A DNA stretch of 54,590 bases from Burkholderiaceae bacterium (lineage in GTDB: Bacteria > Pseudomonadota > Gammaproteobacteria > Burkholderiales > Burkholderiaceae), in NCBI GenBank assembly GCA_947447945.1, contig CANFLR010000010.1:1-54590 (forward strand). Reading direction: 5' to 3'. Positions 1-8,126 of the stretch are shown piece by piece; position 1 is the first letter of the stretch; every line of letters starts with the position of its first letter. The notes beneath the pieces were generated by a model. It was not told where the DNA came from and searched no databases. It saw nothing but the letters and a program-made list of their open reading frames with translations. A program made the translations under genes and the position numbers.

Positions 1-165
1 ACTACTGGCCCTACTGGCGTCGAAATGGAAGCCCTCACCGCAGTCCAAGTTGCCCTACTCACAATTTATGACATGTGCAAAGCAGTAGACCGTGGCATGG
101 TGATGGGTGACATTAAGCTACTTGAGAAGAGTGGCGGTAAGTCTGGGGAGTGGAGGGCGGATTAG
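1..165 (+). CDS. moaC: Cyclic pyranopterin monophosphate synthase MoaC (3' part)
   Basis: The frame is open from the first base of the window and ends in TAG at 163-165, giving the last 54 residues of a protein whose start lies outside. The motifs [22 protein letters not shown] and [13 protein letters not shown] are the conserved C-terminal signature of MoaC, which acts with MoaA to convert GTP into cyclic pyranopterin monophosphate in molybdenum cofactor synthesis. It converges on the glycosyltransferase gene that ends at 211, and I see no hairpin terminator in the 45 bases between them. The N-terminal two thirds cannot be judged. Confidence 0.95.
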   Translation, partial: TTGPTGVEMEALTAVQVALLTIYDMCKAVDRGMVMGDIKLLEKSGGKSGEWRAD

Positions 166-210
166 TAGACTCTCATCAAGCAAACAATAACGAGAGAATA
201 AAAGAACCTT

Positions 211-2499
211 CTAATTAATAAATATATGGTCTGGCTGTAAATCTGCCTGATATCCCCCCATCATCTGTGTGTACGCCGTTTCTAGATGCCTTACAAAAAG
301 CGGTGTATTAAACAGGGGGGTGGTCAAACGGTTGTTGGTTAACTTTAAGTTAATCTCCGCAAGTCTTTTCGGACTCATGGCCAAGTCAATCGCCAAGGCT
401 TCGTATTCTTCCTGAGTGTTGGTAATCAGCTCTGGCAATCCAATTGCGTGCAATAGACTTGCTGCTACGCGACTAGCAAAAGATTTTCCAATGAAGGTGA
501 GCACTGGCAGTCCTGTCCATAAAGCGTCACTCGCAGTAGTTCCAGCGTTATAGGGAGCCGTATCTAAAAATAGATCACACGCATGATATCGAGCTAAATA
601 TTCATCTGCAGGAAGCCTTTCACCAAATACCAATCTTGTGGCACTAATACCCCTCGCCTCAGCCTCTTGTTTAAGATTTTTCTCAGCCCATTCATTCTCG
701 GCGTATAAAAAAAGAACACTTCCCTCTACCGCCTTTAGTATCCGCATCCAGCCATCGAAAGTGCTAGGTAATATCTTGTAATTGTTATTGAAACAACAAA
801 AGACAAAACCTTTTTCTGGCAAACCTAACTCTTGCCTAGTAAATACTGTATTTGAGATTGCCCGCTTTCTATCATTAACCTGATAACTTGGAAGAAAGGT
901 AATTTTTTCAGAGTAGTAGGATTCCGAGCCATCGGGGATAATCGTTTTATCTGCGAGCACATAGTCGACATACTCGGCGCCCATTGTCCCTAAATATCCG
1001 AGGTAGCTCACTTGTACTGGGGCTGCTCGATAAGCAAATATTCCTGTTCGACTTCCAGCAGTGTGCCCACCCAAATCTACTGCAATATCTATATGTAATT
1101 CTCTCGAGAGTTTTGCAATCTCCAAATCAGACATACTAGCCACATCAATGAACCTGTCGAAAGCCTTTCTTAGGCGTAAGTTCATTTCATCCCCAATGGG
1201 GGCCTGTTGCAATGAAAAAGCAAAAACCTCAAAACGACTTCTGTCATGAATTTCAAAAAGTTCGGCAGTTAAAAAAGAAACGGGGTGATTTTGAAAATCA
1301 GCAGAAAAATAAGCAATACGAATTTTCTCGTGATTGGCATGCTTAGGCATGGGACCTAAAGTAGAGTTTGGTGGGTATTTATCTTGAGTAAAAATTTCAG
1401 CGCATTTTTTTTGCAACAGTGGCTCATCAGCCAAAGATAGAAGTGAAAAAGGGGGGATCAATTTTTCACCGGCCGAAACTTTATTAACGATATTATTGAG
1501 GTTAAGAGAAAAATCTGACCAACTACATATTTTCATCTTCGTATGGAGTAAATCTCCATAGACCCAATCAATTTCCTCCTTCAGCCCGAGTGCTTTGTCA
1601 TAGTGAGCAATCGCAGCTTCAAAATTTTTAAGTCCATTTAAGGTAATACCTTTGTTATACCAAGCCTCAGCATAATCAGCATTGAGAGTTAAGGCCTTAT
1701 CGTAAGAAATAATAGCCTCATCAAAACGCTTGAGATCATGCAAGGTAGCTCCTTGGTTATTCCAGGCCTCGGCATAATTAGGGTTAATAGCCAATGCCCG
1801 CTCGTAAGCAGTAATAGCCTCGCTACTAGACTGCATATCATGCAATAAAACAGCCTTGTTATTCCAGGCCTCGGCATAATTGGGATTAAGACTTAAAGCT
1901 CTATCGTAAGCGGCAACGGCCCCACTATAAGACCGAGTGTCGTGCAAAGAAAATCCCTTGTTATACCAAGCCTCGGCATATTCAGTATTGAGGGCTAAGG
2001 CCTTATCGTAAGCAGCAATAGCCTCGTCAAAACGCTTCAGCTCGTTTAAGGCAACACCCTTGTTATTCCATGCTTCTGCATCATTTTGATTCAGAAAGAT
2101 AGCCTTCTCATATGCGCCTAACGCCTCATCAAAACGTTTAAGCTCCTTAAGACTTTTTCCATAATTAATCCATACATCAGGATTACCTGCTATCAATTGA
2201 GTTGATTTTTTATAGTGGGGCAAAGATTCTGAAAATTTTCCTGACTCCATCAATGCATTTGCTAAATTAAATTGCAATACCCCATCTCCAGGCTTTAACT
2301 TAACAGCATTTAGAAAGACTGCTATGGCATCTTCATGTCTATTTTGTAGTCCATAAATTACTCCTTGGATATGAAGTGCATCCGCACTATTCTTATCAGC
2401 GCTTATAACCCGCTTCACCAAGGTGTCGGCACCATCCAAATTTCCACTTTGAAGATGTTGAACTGCCTGATTGAGTAAGAATGCTAGTTGTGGATTCAT
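211..2499 (-). CDS. TPR-containing GT41 (SPINDLY/OGT-type) O-glycosyltransferase, copy 1
   Basis: A 762-residue protein with about nine TPR units over residues 1-320, then a GT41 catalytic region at about 395-745. Family marks are FSADFQNHPV with the conserved His at residue 405, GYLGTMGAEYVDY (the usual form is GYPGT), CCFNNNYKI with the donor-site Lys, and LDTAPYNAGTT followed by SRVAASLL. Enzymes of this family move GlcNAc (OGT) or fucose (plant SPY) to Ser/Thr of cytoplasmic proteins; the substrate here is unknown. The HTT triplet of OGT is GTT here (Gly653), which resembles plant SPY. ATG start, with no clear ribosome binding site. Last gene of a minus-strand glycosyltransferase cluster; its 3' end is nearly identical to that of the gene ending at 5382. 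Confidence 0.88.
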   Translation of the reverse strand: MNPQLAFLLNQAVQHLQSGNLDGADTLVKRVISADKNSADALHIQGVIYGLQNRHEDAIAVFLNAVKLKPGDGVLQFNLANALMESGKFSESLPHYKKSTQLIAGNPDVWINYGKSLKELKRFDEALGAYEKAIFLNQNDAEAWNNKGVALNELKRFDEAIAAYDKALALNTEYAEAWYNKGFSLHDTRSYSGAVAAYDRALSLNPNYAEAWNNKAVLLHDMQSSSEAITAYERALAINPNYAEAWNNQGATLHDLKRFDEAIISYDKALTLNADYAEAWYNKGITLNGLKNFEAAIAHYDKALGLKEEIDWVYGDLLHTKMKICSWSDFSLNLNNIVNKVSAGEKLIPPFSLLSLADEPLLQKKCAEIFTQDKYPPNSTLGPMPKHANHEKIRIAYFSADFQNHPVSFLTAELFEIHDRSRFEVFAFSLQQAPIGDEMNLRLRKAFDRFIDVASMSDLEIAKLSRELHIDIAVDLGGHTAGSRTGIFAYRAAPVQVSYLGYLGTMGAEYVDYVLADKTIIPDGSESYYSEKITFLPSYQVNDRKRAISNTVFTRQELGLPEKGFVFCCFNNNYKILPSTFDGWMRILKAVEGSVLFLYAENEWAEKNLKQEAEARGISATRLVFGERLPADEYLARYHACDLFLDTAPYNAGTTASDALWTGLPVLTFIGKSFASRVAASLLHAIGLPELITNTQEEYEALAIDLAMSPKRLAEINLKLTNNRLTTPLFNTPLFVRHLETAYTQMMGGYQADLQPDHIFIN
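303..447. repeat. 145-bp near-identical tract shared by two GT41 genes (copy A)
   Basis: This stretch near the 3' end of the first GT41 gene matches 5474-5618 in the second GT41 gene, in the same orientation, with about six mismatches counted by eye. Immediately beyond position 447 the two genes fall to roughly 65-70 percent similarity, so the boundary is sharp. Inference: recent gene conversion or recombination between the paralogues. Confidence 0.85.
1600..2163. repeat. Tandem 102-bp repeats encoding TPR units
   Basis: The segment GTTATWCCA followed by a GCCTCGGCATA-like string recurs at 1654, 1756, 1858, 1960 and 2062, exactly 102 bases apart, which is 34 codons or one TPR unit. Each unit reads AEAWxNKG...DEAIAAYDKAL in the minus-strand protein. 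Similarity at DNA level is high, so the unit number may vary between strains. Confidence 0.9.
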
Positions 2500-2620
2500 G
2501 GAGGGATTTTATTACTTTCCACACCAAAAAAATAATCTTCTCGTAAATATGCTGATTAATTCAAGCTTCCGCCACTCTTGTGATATTTCTTTTTGAGGCT
2601 TAACACTGCACTCCATAGCC

Positions 2621-4195
2621 CTAAGATTTAGAGCCGAAAGAACCGAGGTCTGTCTTCACTCCATTCAAGACCTCGCTCCAATCATCCAGTTTTTGTTGTC
2701 GATATAGCCTTACGGATGGGTACCAGGGGCTATCTTCTCGATCAAGCAACCAGCGCCAGTCAGGAACATAGGACAATAGAATCCATGTTTTTTTTCCAAG
2801 AGCGGCACTCAGATGAGGGACACTTGTGCAGGTGCTGATAACCAAATCAACGCATTCGACCAAGGCTGCTGTATCACTGAAATCATTCAAGTCATTTCCA
2901 TAAAACTGAATTTTTCCAAATGCTTGGAAAAAATCTCTATCGCACTCCTTAATTTCCTTTTGTAAGCAGACGTACTCAAAGTCTTCGGCGGGAAGGGCTT
3001 TAACAAACTCTGATAGCTGTAAACTTCTTTGGGCATCACCCTTAAACCCAGATACGCTACTCCAAGCCAGGCCTATTCTGATTTTTTTCTTCTCGCCTAA
3101 TTTCTCTTGCCACCACTTCAATTTTTGGGGGTCTGTAGATAGGTATGAAGGGCTTGCAGGGATATTAGCAAGATCAGTTTTAAAGGCCAGGGGTAAACTT
3201 AATAAAGAGCAGTGATAATCAAACTCAGGAATCTCATCTCCCTTAGCGACTAATTGCGAGTAGCCGCCTAAAGTTGAGATGAAACCTTGAAGTGGTTTTG
3301 GAACTTCTAAAATGACTTCCGCACCCAATTGAGCAACTAATTTAACGTAACGGCAAAACTGAATATAGTCACCCAAACCCTGCTCACCATAAAGCAGAAT
3401 TTTTTTACCCTGGATAGGTGTATCACCCAACCACAGCGGCTTATTAAATGCCCGAATCTCAATAGAGTTCCCAATTTCTCCCCTATCTTTTCGTGACTCA
3501 TACCCAATAAATCCCTCATTAAACCTTCCTAGCTGCAATTCACACAAGGACTTATTCCATATAGCAGAATAAAAATTCTCCTTCAGGGTAATTGCTTTTG
3601 AAAATGAATTGACTGCATCGTTCAATTGTTTTATTTCTTTTTCACTAATGCCACGGTTGTAATAGGCTTGGGGGGAAATCGGGTCAATTAAGATTGCCTT
3701 CTCAAAACATGCTAATGCCTCGCTATAACGTTTTAGAGAGTGCAATACGCTTCCTTTATTAGACCAAGCCTCTGCAAAATCAGGCCTCAAATCTATTACC
3801 CGATCATAAGCATCCAATGCCTTTGGGTAATTTGTCAAATCAGCCAAAACTTCCCCGTAACCCATCAAGGCATCGGTGTAATGTGGGTCTAGGACAAGGG
3901 CTTTGTCAAAATAGATTAAAGACTCTTGGGTTGCCCCGCCATCAGCCATAGACTTAGCAAGGTTGTAATGCAGGGAAGGATCGCCTGGATTGAGTTGTAC
4001 TGCCTTACTCAAAAATTCAGTAGCTTCTTGATACTCTTTTCTTGCTGCTTTAATAAGGCCATATATATGCAGAACTGGCAGACTCTTGGAATCAAGCTGC
4101 AACACTTTTTTTAAAATTGAATCTGCTCTATCTAAATTTCCTGCCTGGAAAGCCTCTACAGCCTGCCCTAGCATCATGTTGATTTGTGGATTCAT
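2621..4195 (-). CDS. TPR protein with GT9-like glycosyltransferase domain
   Basis: From the ATG at 4195 the product has 524 residues; an in-frame GTG at 4204 is an alternative, and neither has a strong ribosome binding site. Residues 1-240 are TPR repeats (FAEAWSNKGSVLHSLKRYSE, ISPQAYYNRGIS). The C-terminal half holds KILLYGEQGLGDYIQFCRY, RIGLAWSSVSG and VDLVISTCTSVPHLSAALGK, the pattern of ADP-heptose:LPS heptosyltransferase-like (GT9) domains often attached to TPRs. Donor and acceptor are unknown. The N-terminal TPR region closely resembles that of the neighbouring GT41 protein (both start MNPQ and contain an AGNLD or SGNLD motif), so the catalytic halves appear to have been exchanged on a common TPR scaffold. 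Confidence 0.8.
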   Translation of the reverse strand: MNPQINMMLGQAVEAFQAGNLDRADSILKKVLQLDSKSLPVLHIYGLIKAARKEYQEATEFLSKAVQLNPGDPSLHYNLAKSMADGGATQESLIYFDKALVLDPHYTDALMGYGEVLADLTNYPKALDAYDRVIDLRPDFAEAWSNKGSVLHSLKRYSEALACFEKAILIDPISPQAYYNRGISEKEIKQLNDAVNSFSKAITLKENFYSAIWNKSLCELQLGRFNEGFIGYESRKDRGEIGNSIEIRAFNKPLWLGDTPIQGKKILLYGEQGLGDYIQFCRYVKLVAQLGAEVILEVPKPLQGFISTLGGYSQLVAKGDEIPEFDYHCSLLSLPLAFKTDLANIPASPSYLSTDPQKLKWWQEKLGEKKKIRIGLAWSSVSGFKGDAQRSLQLSEFVKALPAEDFEYVCLQKEIKECDRDFFQAFGKIQFYGNDLNDFSDTAALVECVDLVISTCTSVPHLSAALGKKTWILLSYVPDWRWLLDREDSPWYPSVRLYRQQKLDDWSEVLNGVKTDLGSFGSKS

Positions 4196-4236
4196 TGAAT
4201 TCACTTACTGTTGTTAGGCAACGGGGACAATCGCAT

Positions 4237-5349
4237 CTAAAATAAAGACAGCATTGAGTTGATGGCATTTTCCCAAGAATGTTCAAGCATTGAATTTCGG
4301 ACATTATTCGTATCGATTTTTAATCTTCCGCTATACGCCGCTTCCATCAATTCAACTATTTCCTCAACGGAGGATTCGCCCCAGCCCTCAGTTCCCAGTT
4401 GACTAATTGGCTTCTGACTCTCCAAAGGAAAACAATTACCATTCTTAATGATGTCAAGATGACCAGTATTCTTCGATATGAGGCATGGTAATCCAAAGGC
4501 AAGCGCCTCCATGGCAACAAGATTCGTGCCAGCCTCACACCTACTCGGAAATACCGCCAAATCGACTTCTCTAAAGACCTCTGGCATTAGTCTATTGGGG
4601 ACAATATCAAGCGGAATGATTTGCTCTGGCTTTATCCCATTATTGATCACCCACTCATAGATAGCCCTATCCATGTCATCAGAAGACTGTAAAGGCTGAC
4701 AAATCTGAGAGCGATTGAGAGTAGCTGCTACGTTTTTTTCCCAAGGCGATCGCCATGCGGTAACCATTACAGCATCCTCATGTTTAGAGGCAAAAATCGA
4801 GAATGCTTTTAATACGATATCTTGGCCCTTGCGATATTCCAATTTTCCGCCACTAAATACGACAAATTTATCTTTTAGAAACTTTTTGGCAGACGGTCTA
4901 AATAAACTTGAATCAACGCCCTGAATAACGGTATGTGCTTTAATGCCGTTCTTTTCTAGAGTTGACGTATTCCAACTAGACCCCGAGACAATAAACTCAA
5001 ATTTTTTGAGATTTTCGATCTCGCCTTGAGGTAAGGGATTGGCTTCATTAAAAATTACGCCAATGTCGCGACACTTATTTTTTATCAGCTTTTGATTATT
5101 ATTTGCGAGTGAGGTAAGAAAAATATCATCGCTATTTGGGTCTATATTAGTATTAGGTTTTGGTAATTTCTGTGCAATGAACATCCCGGCCATTGGATCC
5201 AATGGATACATGAATGATGGCTTCTTGAGTGGAACGATCTCAAATTTATCATTCATTTGCCCATACATCACTAGATTGAAGCCATAAATTCCCCAGCCAT
5301 AATGGTCTGAAATGCCCCAATCAAACAGTAGTTTTCTTTTTTTATCCAC
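4237..5349 (-). CDS. GT4-family glycosyltransferase
   Basis: A 370-residue GT-B glycosyltransferase. The C-terminal half carries FVVFSGGKLEYRKGQDIVLKA, the usual GRL-x-x-KG phosphate/sugar loop region, and EAGTNLVAMEALAFGLP, the EX7E motif of retaining GT4 enzymes. The N-terminal acceptor half contains DWGISDHYGWGIYG and an IQGVDSSLF element. There is no signal peptide, so it should act in the cytoplasm. The start is GTG at 5349; I find no upstream ATG and only a weak ribosome binding site. It lies 32 bases from the GT41 stop upstream and 41 bases from the TPR-GT9 gene downstream, consistent with one transcript. Its sugar is unknown; extending a protein-linked sugar set by the GT41 enzymes is a possibility. 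Confidence 0.8.
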   Translation of the reverse strand: MDKKRKLLFDWGISDHYGWGIYGFNLVMYGQMNDKFEIVPLKKPSFMYPLDPMAGMFIAQKLPKPNTNIDPNSDDIFLTSLANNNQKLIKNKCRDIGVIFNEANPLPQGEIENLKKFEFIVSGSSWNTSTLEKNGIKAHTVIQGVDSSLFRPSAKKFLKDKFVVFSGGKLEYRKGQDIVLKAFSIFASKHEDAVMVTAWRSPWEKNVAATLNRSQICQPLQSSDDMDRAIYEWVINNGIKPEQIIPLDIVPNRLMPEVFREVDLAVFPSRCEAGTNLVAMEALAFGLPCLISKNTGHLDIIKNGNCFPLESQKPISQLGTEGWGESSVEEIVELMEAAYSGRLKIDTNNVRNSMLEHSWENAINSMLSLF

Positions 5350-5381
5350 GCTGAGATTTTATAGTCGTTTTTACTAATCGG

Positions 5382-7376
5382 CTAATTGATTGAGATATTG
5401 TCGGGCTTCAAGTCTGCATGGTATCTCCCATACATATTGATATATGCTGCTTCTAGGTTTTTAGCAAAAAGTTGTGTATTAAACAGGGGGGTAGTCAAAC
5501 GGTTGTTAGCCAACTTTAAGTTAATCTCCGCAAGTCTTTTCGGACTCATGGCCAAGTCAATCGCCAACGCTTCGTATTCTTCCTGGGTGTTGGTAATCAG
5601 CTCTGGCAATCCAATTGCATTCAGCAGGCTTGCGGCCACGCGACCAGGGAAGGATTGTCCAATCAATGTCAGAACTGGGACCCCTGCCTTTAAAGCATCG
5701 ACAGCTGTAGTATGGGCATTGTAGGGGAAGGTATCTATAAATAAATTCGCCAGGCCATACCTCGCCAAATGGTCGGCCATTGACTCCAGGCGTTGAGCAA
5801 AAATAATTCTACTCGAATTAATGCCACGCTTTTCAAACTCAGCACTTATATTCTTTTTGAAAAGTTGATTATTTTCTGAAATCCACAAAACACTATCTTC
5901 AACCCTCAGCATGATTCTTGACCAACTATTTAAAACTTGCTGATTAAACTTATAATCGTTGTTAAAACAGCAGAAAATAAAACTATCTTCAGGAAGGCCA
6001 AACTCTATCTTGGAAAATTTTCTACCGGAGCTAACCCTTTTAGAATCATCTACCATATAAGTGTCAGGCAGAGTAACCACTTTCTCTGAATAGAACTGTT
6101 GAGACTCTTTGGGAATTAACGTGTTATCAGCAATAATGTAATCTATGTAATCTGCCCCCAAGGTACCAGGATAGCCGAGCCAATTAACCTGAATAGGTGC
6201 TGCGCGATAAGAAAAAATTCCGGTACGATGATTAGCAGTAAATCCACCGAGATTAATCGCAATATCGATACTCATTTCTCTTGCCAGTTCAGCAACTTGC
6301 CTATCGGACATTTTGCTGGCGTCAATAAACTGATCAAAAGCATCCATTAACCGTAAACGCATCTCACTGCTATCACCAACTCCGATAGAAAAAGCGACCA
6401 CCTCAAATTGATCTCGATTATGTAATTCAAATAACTCTACTGCAAGGATAGATACAGCATGATTTTTAAAGTCTGCAGAAAAGTATCCTAGGCGAATCTT
6501 GCTAGATTTGATACGCTTAGCAATAGGCCCTAAGAATGGGTTACTTGGGTATAAGGTATTCGCATAAACTGATGCTACCTGCTTATGTAACTCGACATTA
6601 TCAATCAAAGAAAGAAGAGGAAAAGGCATCGATATTGCTTGCTGGGAAGCTGCCTTACTAATTAATACTGCCATGTCCTTTTGATAGTCATCCCAAAAAC
6701 ATATTTTCATTTTTAGGAGTAACAAATTTCCATATATCCAATCTAGATTTGGGTCAAGCTGGAGCGCCTGCTCATAAAGAAGAATGGCGCTCTCAAATTG
6801 CTTGAGCTCTATTAAGCAATTTCCTTTATTAACCCAAGCATCAGCGTAATCAGGCCTAAGTTCCGTAGCTTTATCATAGTGATGTATCGCAAGCTCATAG
6901 CACCCTAAGGCTTGAAGTGTATTACCCTTGTTAAACCAACACAGCTCTGCATATTCCGAATGAATCCCCAGTGCCCTATCGTAATTAATGATTGCTTCAT
7001 CATAACGCCGAAGTTCATGCAATACATTCGCTTTATTCAAGAGGGCATCAACGTAATCTACCTTAATTGAAAGTGCTAAATCGTATGCGATTAATGCATT
7101 CTCATTATTTCCCAGTAATCTGTGGAGAATTCCCAAGTTGAAGGGTATTGTTGGATCATTTTTTACCCGAGACCATAAGGCATTAAAAATAATGACTGCT
7201 TCGATCAAGTAATCATTCTCAGCACAAGAAATTCCAAGCTGATAAATATGCTCAATATTGCTTGTATCCTCTATAGCCAACATCAGTCGGTCGTCATTTT
7301 CTACAAGCTGCTTACTCTGAATAGCGGTCGCTACATCGGAGATGGTTTGCGGAAGAATTGAAGTCATGAGCATCAT
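5382..7376 (-). CDS. TPR-containing GT41 (OGT-type) O-glycosyltransferase, copy 2
   Basis: From the ATG at 7376 the product has 664 residues; a TTG four codons upstream and ATGs at 7373 and 7367 are alternatives, none with a clear ribosome binding site. Six or so TPR units cover residues 60-270. The GT41 catalytic region runs from about 295 to 650, with FSADFKNHAV (His306), NWLGYPGTLGADYIDY, CCFNNDYK and IDTFPYNAHTT (His555). It keeps the donor-site HTT of true OGTs, unlike its paralogue at 211-2499. Its gene follows the pilin gene on the same strand after a hairpin terminator, so it probably relies on readthrough or its own weak promoter. Target proteins are unknown; the adjacent pilin is a candidate. 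Confidence 0.88.
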   Translation of the reverse strand: MMLMTSILPQTISDVATAIQSKQLVENDDRLMLAIEDTSNIEHIYQLGISCAENDYLIEAVIIFNALWSRVKNDPTIPFNLGILHRLLGNNENALIAYDLALSIKVDYVDALLNKANVLHELRRYDEAIINYDRALGIHSEYAELCWFNKGNTLQALGCYELAIHHYDKATELRPDYADAWVNKGNCLIELKQFESAILLYEQALQLDPNLDWIYGNLLLLKMKICFWDDYQKDMAVLISKAASQQAISMPFPLLSLIDNVELHKQVASVYANTLYPSNPFLGPIAKRIKSSKIRLGYFSADFKNHAVSILAVELFELHNRDQFEVVAFSIGVGDSSEMRLRLMDAFDQFIDASKMSDRQVAELAREMSIDIAINLGGFTANHRTGIFSYRAAPIQVNWLGYPGTLGADYIDYIIADNTLIPKESQQFYSEKVVTLPDTYMVDDSKRVSSGRKFSKIEFGLPEDSFIFCCFNNDYKFNQQVLNSWSRIMLRVEDSVLWISENNQLFKKNISAEFEKRGINSSRIIFAQRLESMADHLARYGLANLFIDTFPYNAHTTAVDALKAGVPVLTLIGQSFPGRVAASLLNAIGLPELITNTQEEYEALAIDLAMSPKRLAEINLKLANNRLTTPLFNTQLFAKNLEAAYINMYGRYHADLKPDNISIN
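5474..5618. repeat. 145-bp near-identical tract shared by two GT41 genes (copy B)
   Basis: Partner of 303-447 (offset 5171 bases, no gaps). It encodes the C-terminal stretch from LPELITNTQEEYEALAIDL to NNRLTTPLFNT. The flanking parts of the two genes are clearly more divergent. Confidence 0.85.
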
Positions 7377-7442
7377 TTTAACGGTCAATCACTTCATTGG
7401 ATATTGAGAAAATAGGCTAAGTACTATCAACCCATTCATCTT

Positions 7443-7470
7443 AAAAATAAAGCCACCCGAAGGTGGCTTG
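7443..7470 (-). terminator. Rho-independent terminator of the pilin gene
   Basis: On the minus strand AAGCCACC, a TTCG tetraloop and GGTGGCTT are followed by TATTTTTAA. The hairpin begins a few bases after the pilin stop codon at 7475. It should separate a high pilin transcript level from lower transcription of the glycosyltransferase genes downstream. Confidence 0.9.
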
Positions 7471-7474
7471 ATTG

Positions 7475-8008
7475 CTACTTGCTAATCCTGCACTCAGAAG
7501 GCAGTAGTTGAGGGGGCAGATTGGTATCTGCAGATCTACAGGTCCAACCACCAGCCCAGACCGAAGCCCCAGGTTTGGATAAATCAATTGGTTTAGGCAC
7601 ACTGGCCTCTGGATCATTTGTCGGCACTAGGTGCAAGGTATTTTTGCCATCAGGAGCCACCGTATTTTGATAATCAATCGCTATTTCGCCTGAAGGTAAT
7701 ATTTCGATTAACTTCACGCTACGTGTTGTATTAAAAGTGAACGAGCCGCTAGTTGCCAAATCCATCGGTACACTGCCTCGACTGGCAAAGGCTTCTGTTA
7801 CTGCAAGCTTGGCGCTAGAGGATAAATTCATGCCCTCTACAACACGACTGCGTGCGATGTAATCTTGATACTGGGGAACTGCCACTGCCACCAGAATACC
7901 AATGATAGCTACGACTACCATCACCTCAATGAGTGTAAAGCCTGCATCTTGTTTTAAAGGATCATTGTTTACTTGCTGTTTCTTAAGATTGTTCTGCATG
8001 ATTTCCAT
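7475..8008 (-). CDS. pilA: Type IV pilin precursor
   Basis: A 177-residue prepilin. A 23-residue positively charged leader ends in DAG and is followed by [20 protein letters not shown], the prepilin-peptidase site with the conserved Glu5 of the mature protein and the hydrophobic assembly helix. The mature protein is about 154 residues and has two Cys near its C-terminus (TCRSAD and SECRISK), which should form the disulfide loop of type IV pilins. AGGAG lies 6 bases before the ATG at 8008 and supports this start over the ATG three codons later. It carries its own promoter and terminator. PilA is the best guess; a minor pilin is possible because other pil genes are not in view. Confidence 0.9.
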   Translation of the reverse strand: MEIMQNNLKKQQVNNDPLKQDAGFTLIEVMVVVAIIGILVAVAVPQYQDYIARSRVVEGMNLSSSAKLAVTEAFASRGSVPMDLATSGSFTFNTTRSVKLIEILPSGEIAIDYQNTVAPDGKNTLHLVPTNDPEASVPKPIDLSKPGASVWAGGWTCRSADTNLPPQLLPSECRISK

Positions 8009-8043
8009 TTCTAGCTCCTGAGGGTTAAAACCCCATCATCCAG

Positions 8044-8072
8044 TCTATGCCCTTAAGATTCAAGGAAGTCAA
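8044..8072 (-). promoter_or_regulatory. Candidate sigma-70 promoter of the pilin gene
   Basis: On the minus strand TTGACT (8072-8067), a 17-base spacer and CATAGA (8049-8044) lie 36 bases upstream of the pilin ATG. The -35 matches five of six consensus bases and the -10 only three. I see no sigma-54 -24/-12 element, which controls pilA in Pseudomonas. Confidence 0.45.
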
Positions 8073-8076
8073 ATGT

Positions 8077-8109
8077 CAGAAAAGCCGGCTTTAGAGGCCG
8101 GCTTTTCTG
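8077..8109 (-). terminator. Terminator downstream of the TerC-family gene
   Basis: A perfect 13-bp inverted repeat (CAGAAAAGCCGGC and its complement) with a 7-base loop, 18 bases past the terC stop. The stem ends in an A/T run on both sides, so it could work in either direction, but only the minus-strand gene needs it. Confidence 0.88.
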
Positions 8110-8126
8110 TTTTCTTGGGGGGAAAT

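Noticed and set aside
1600-2163. Regularly spaced repeats that might suggest a CRISPR array
   Set aside because: The 102-base period keeps a single open frame and each unit encodes a TPR motif; there are no short identical repeats with unique spacers.
211-7388. Mobile-element origin of the glycosyltransferase block
   Set aside because: No transposase, integrase, flanking inverted repeats or tRNA attachment site is visible at either edge; transfer remains possible but unsupported.
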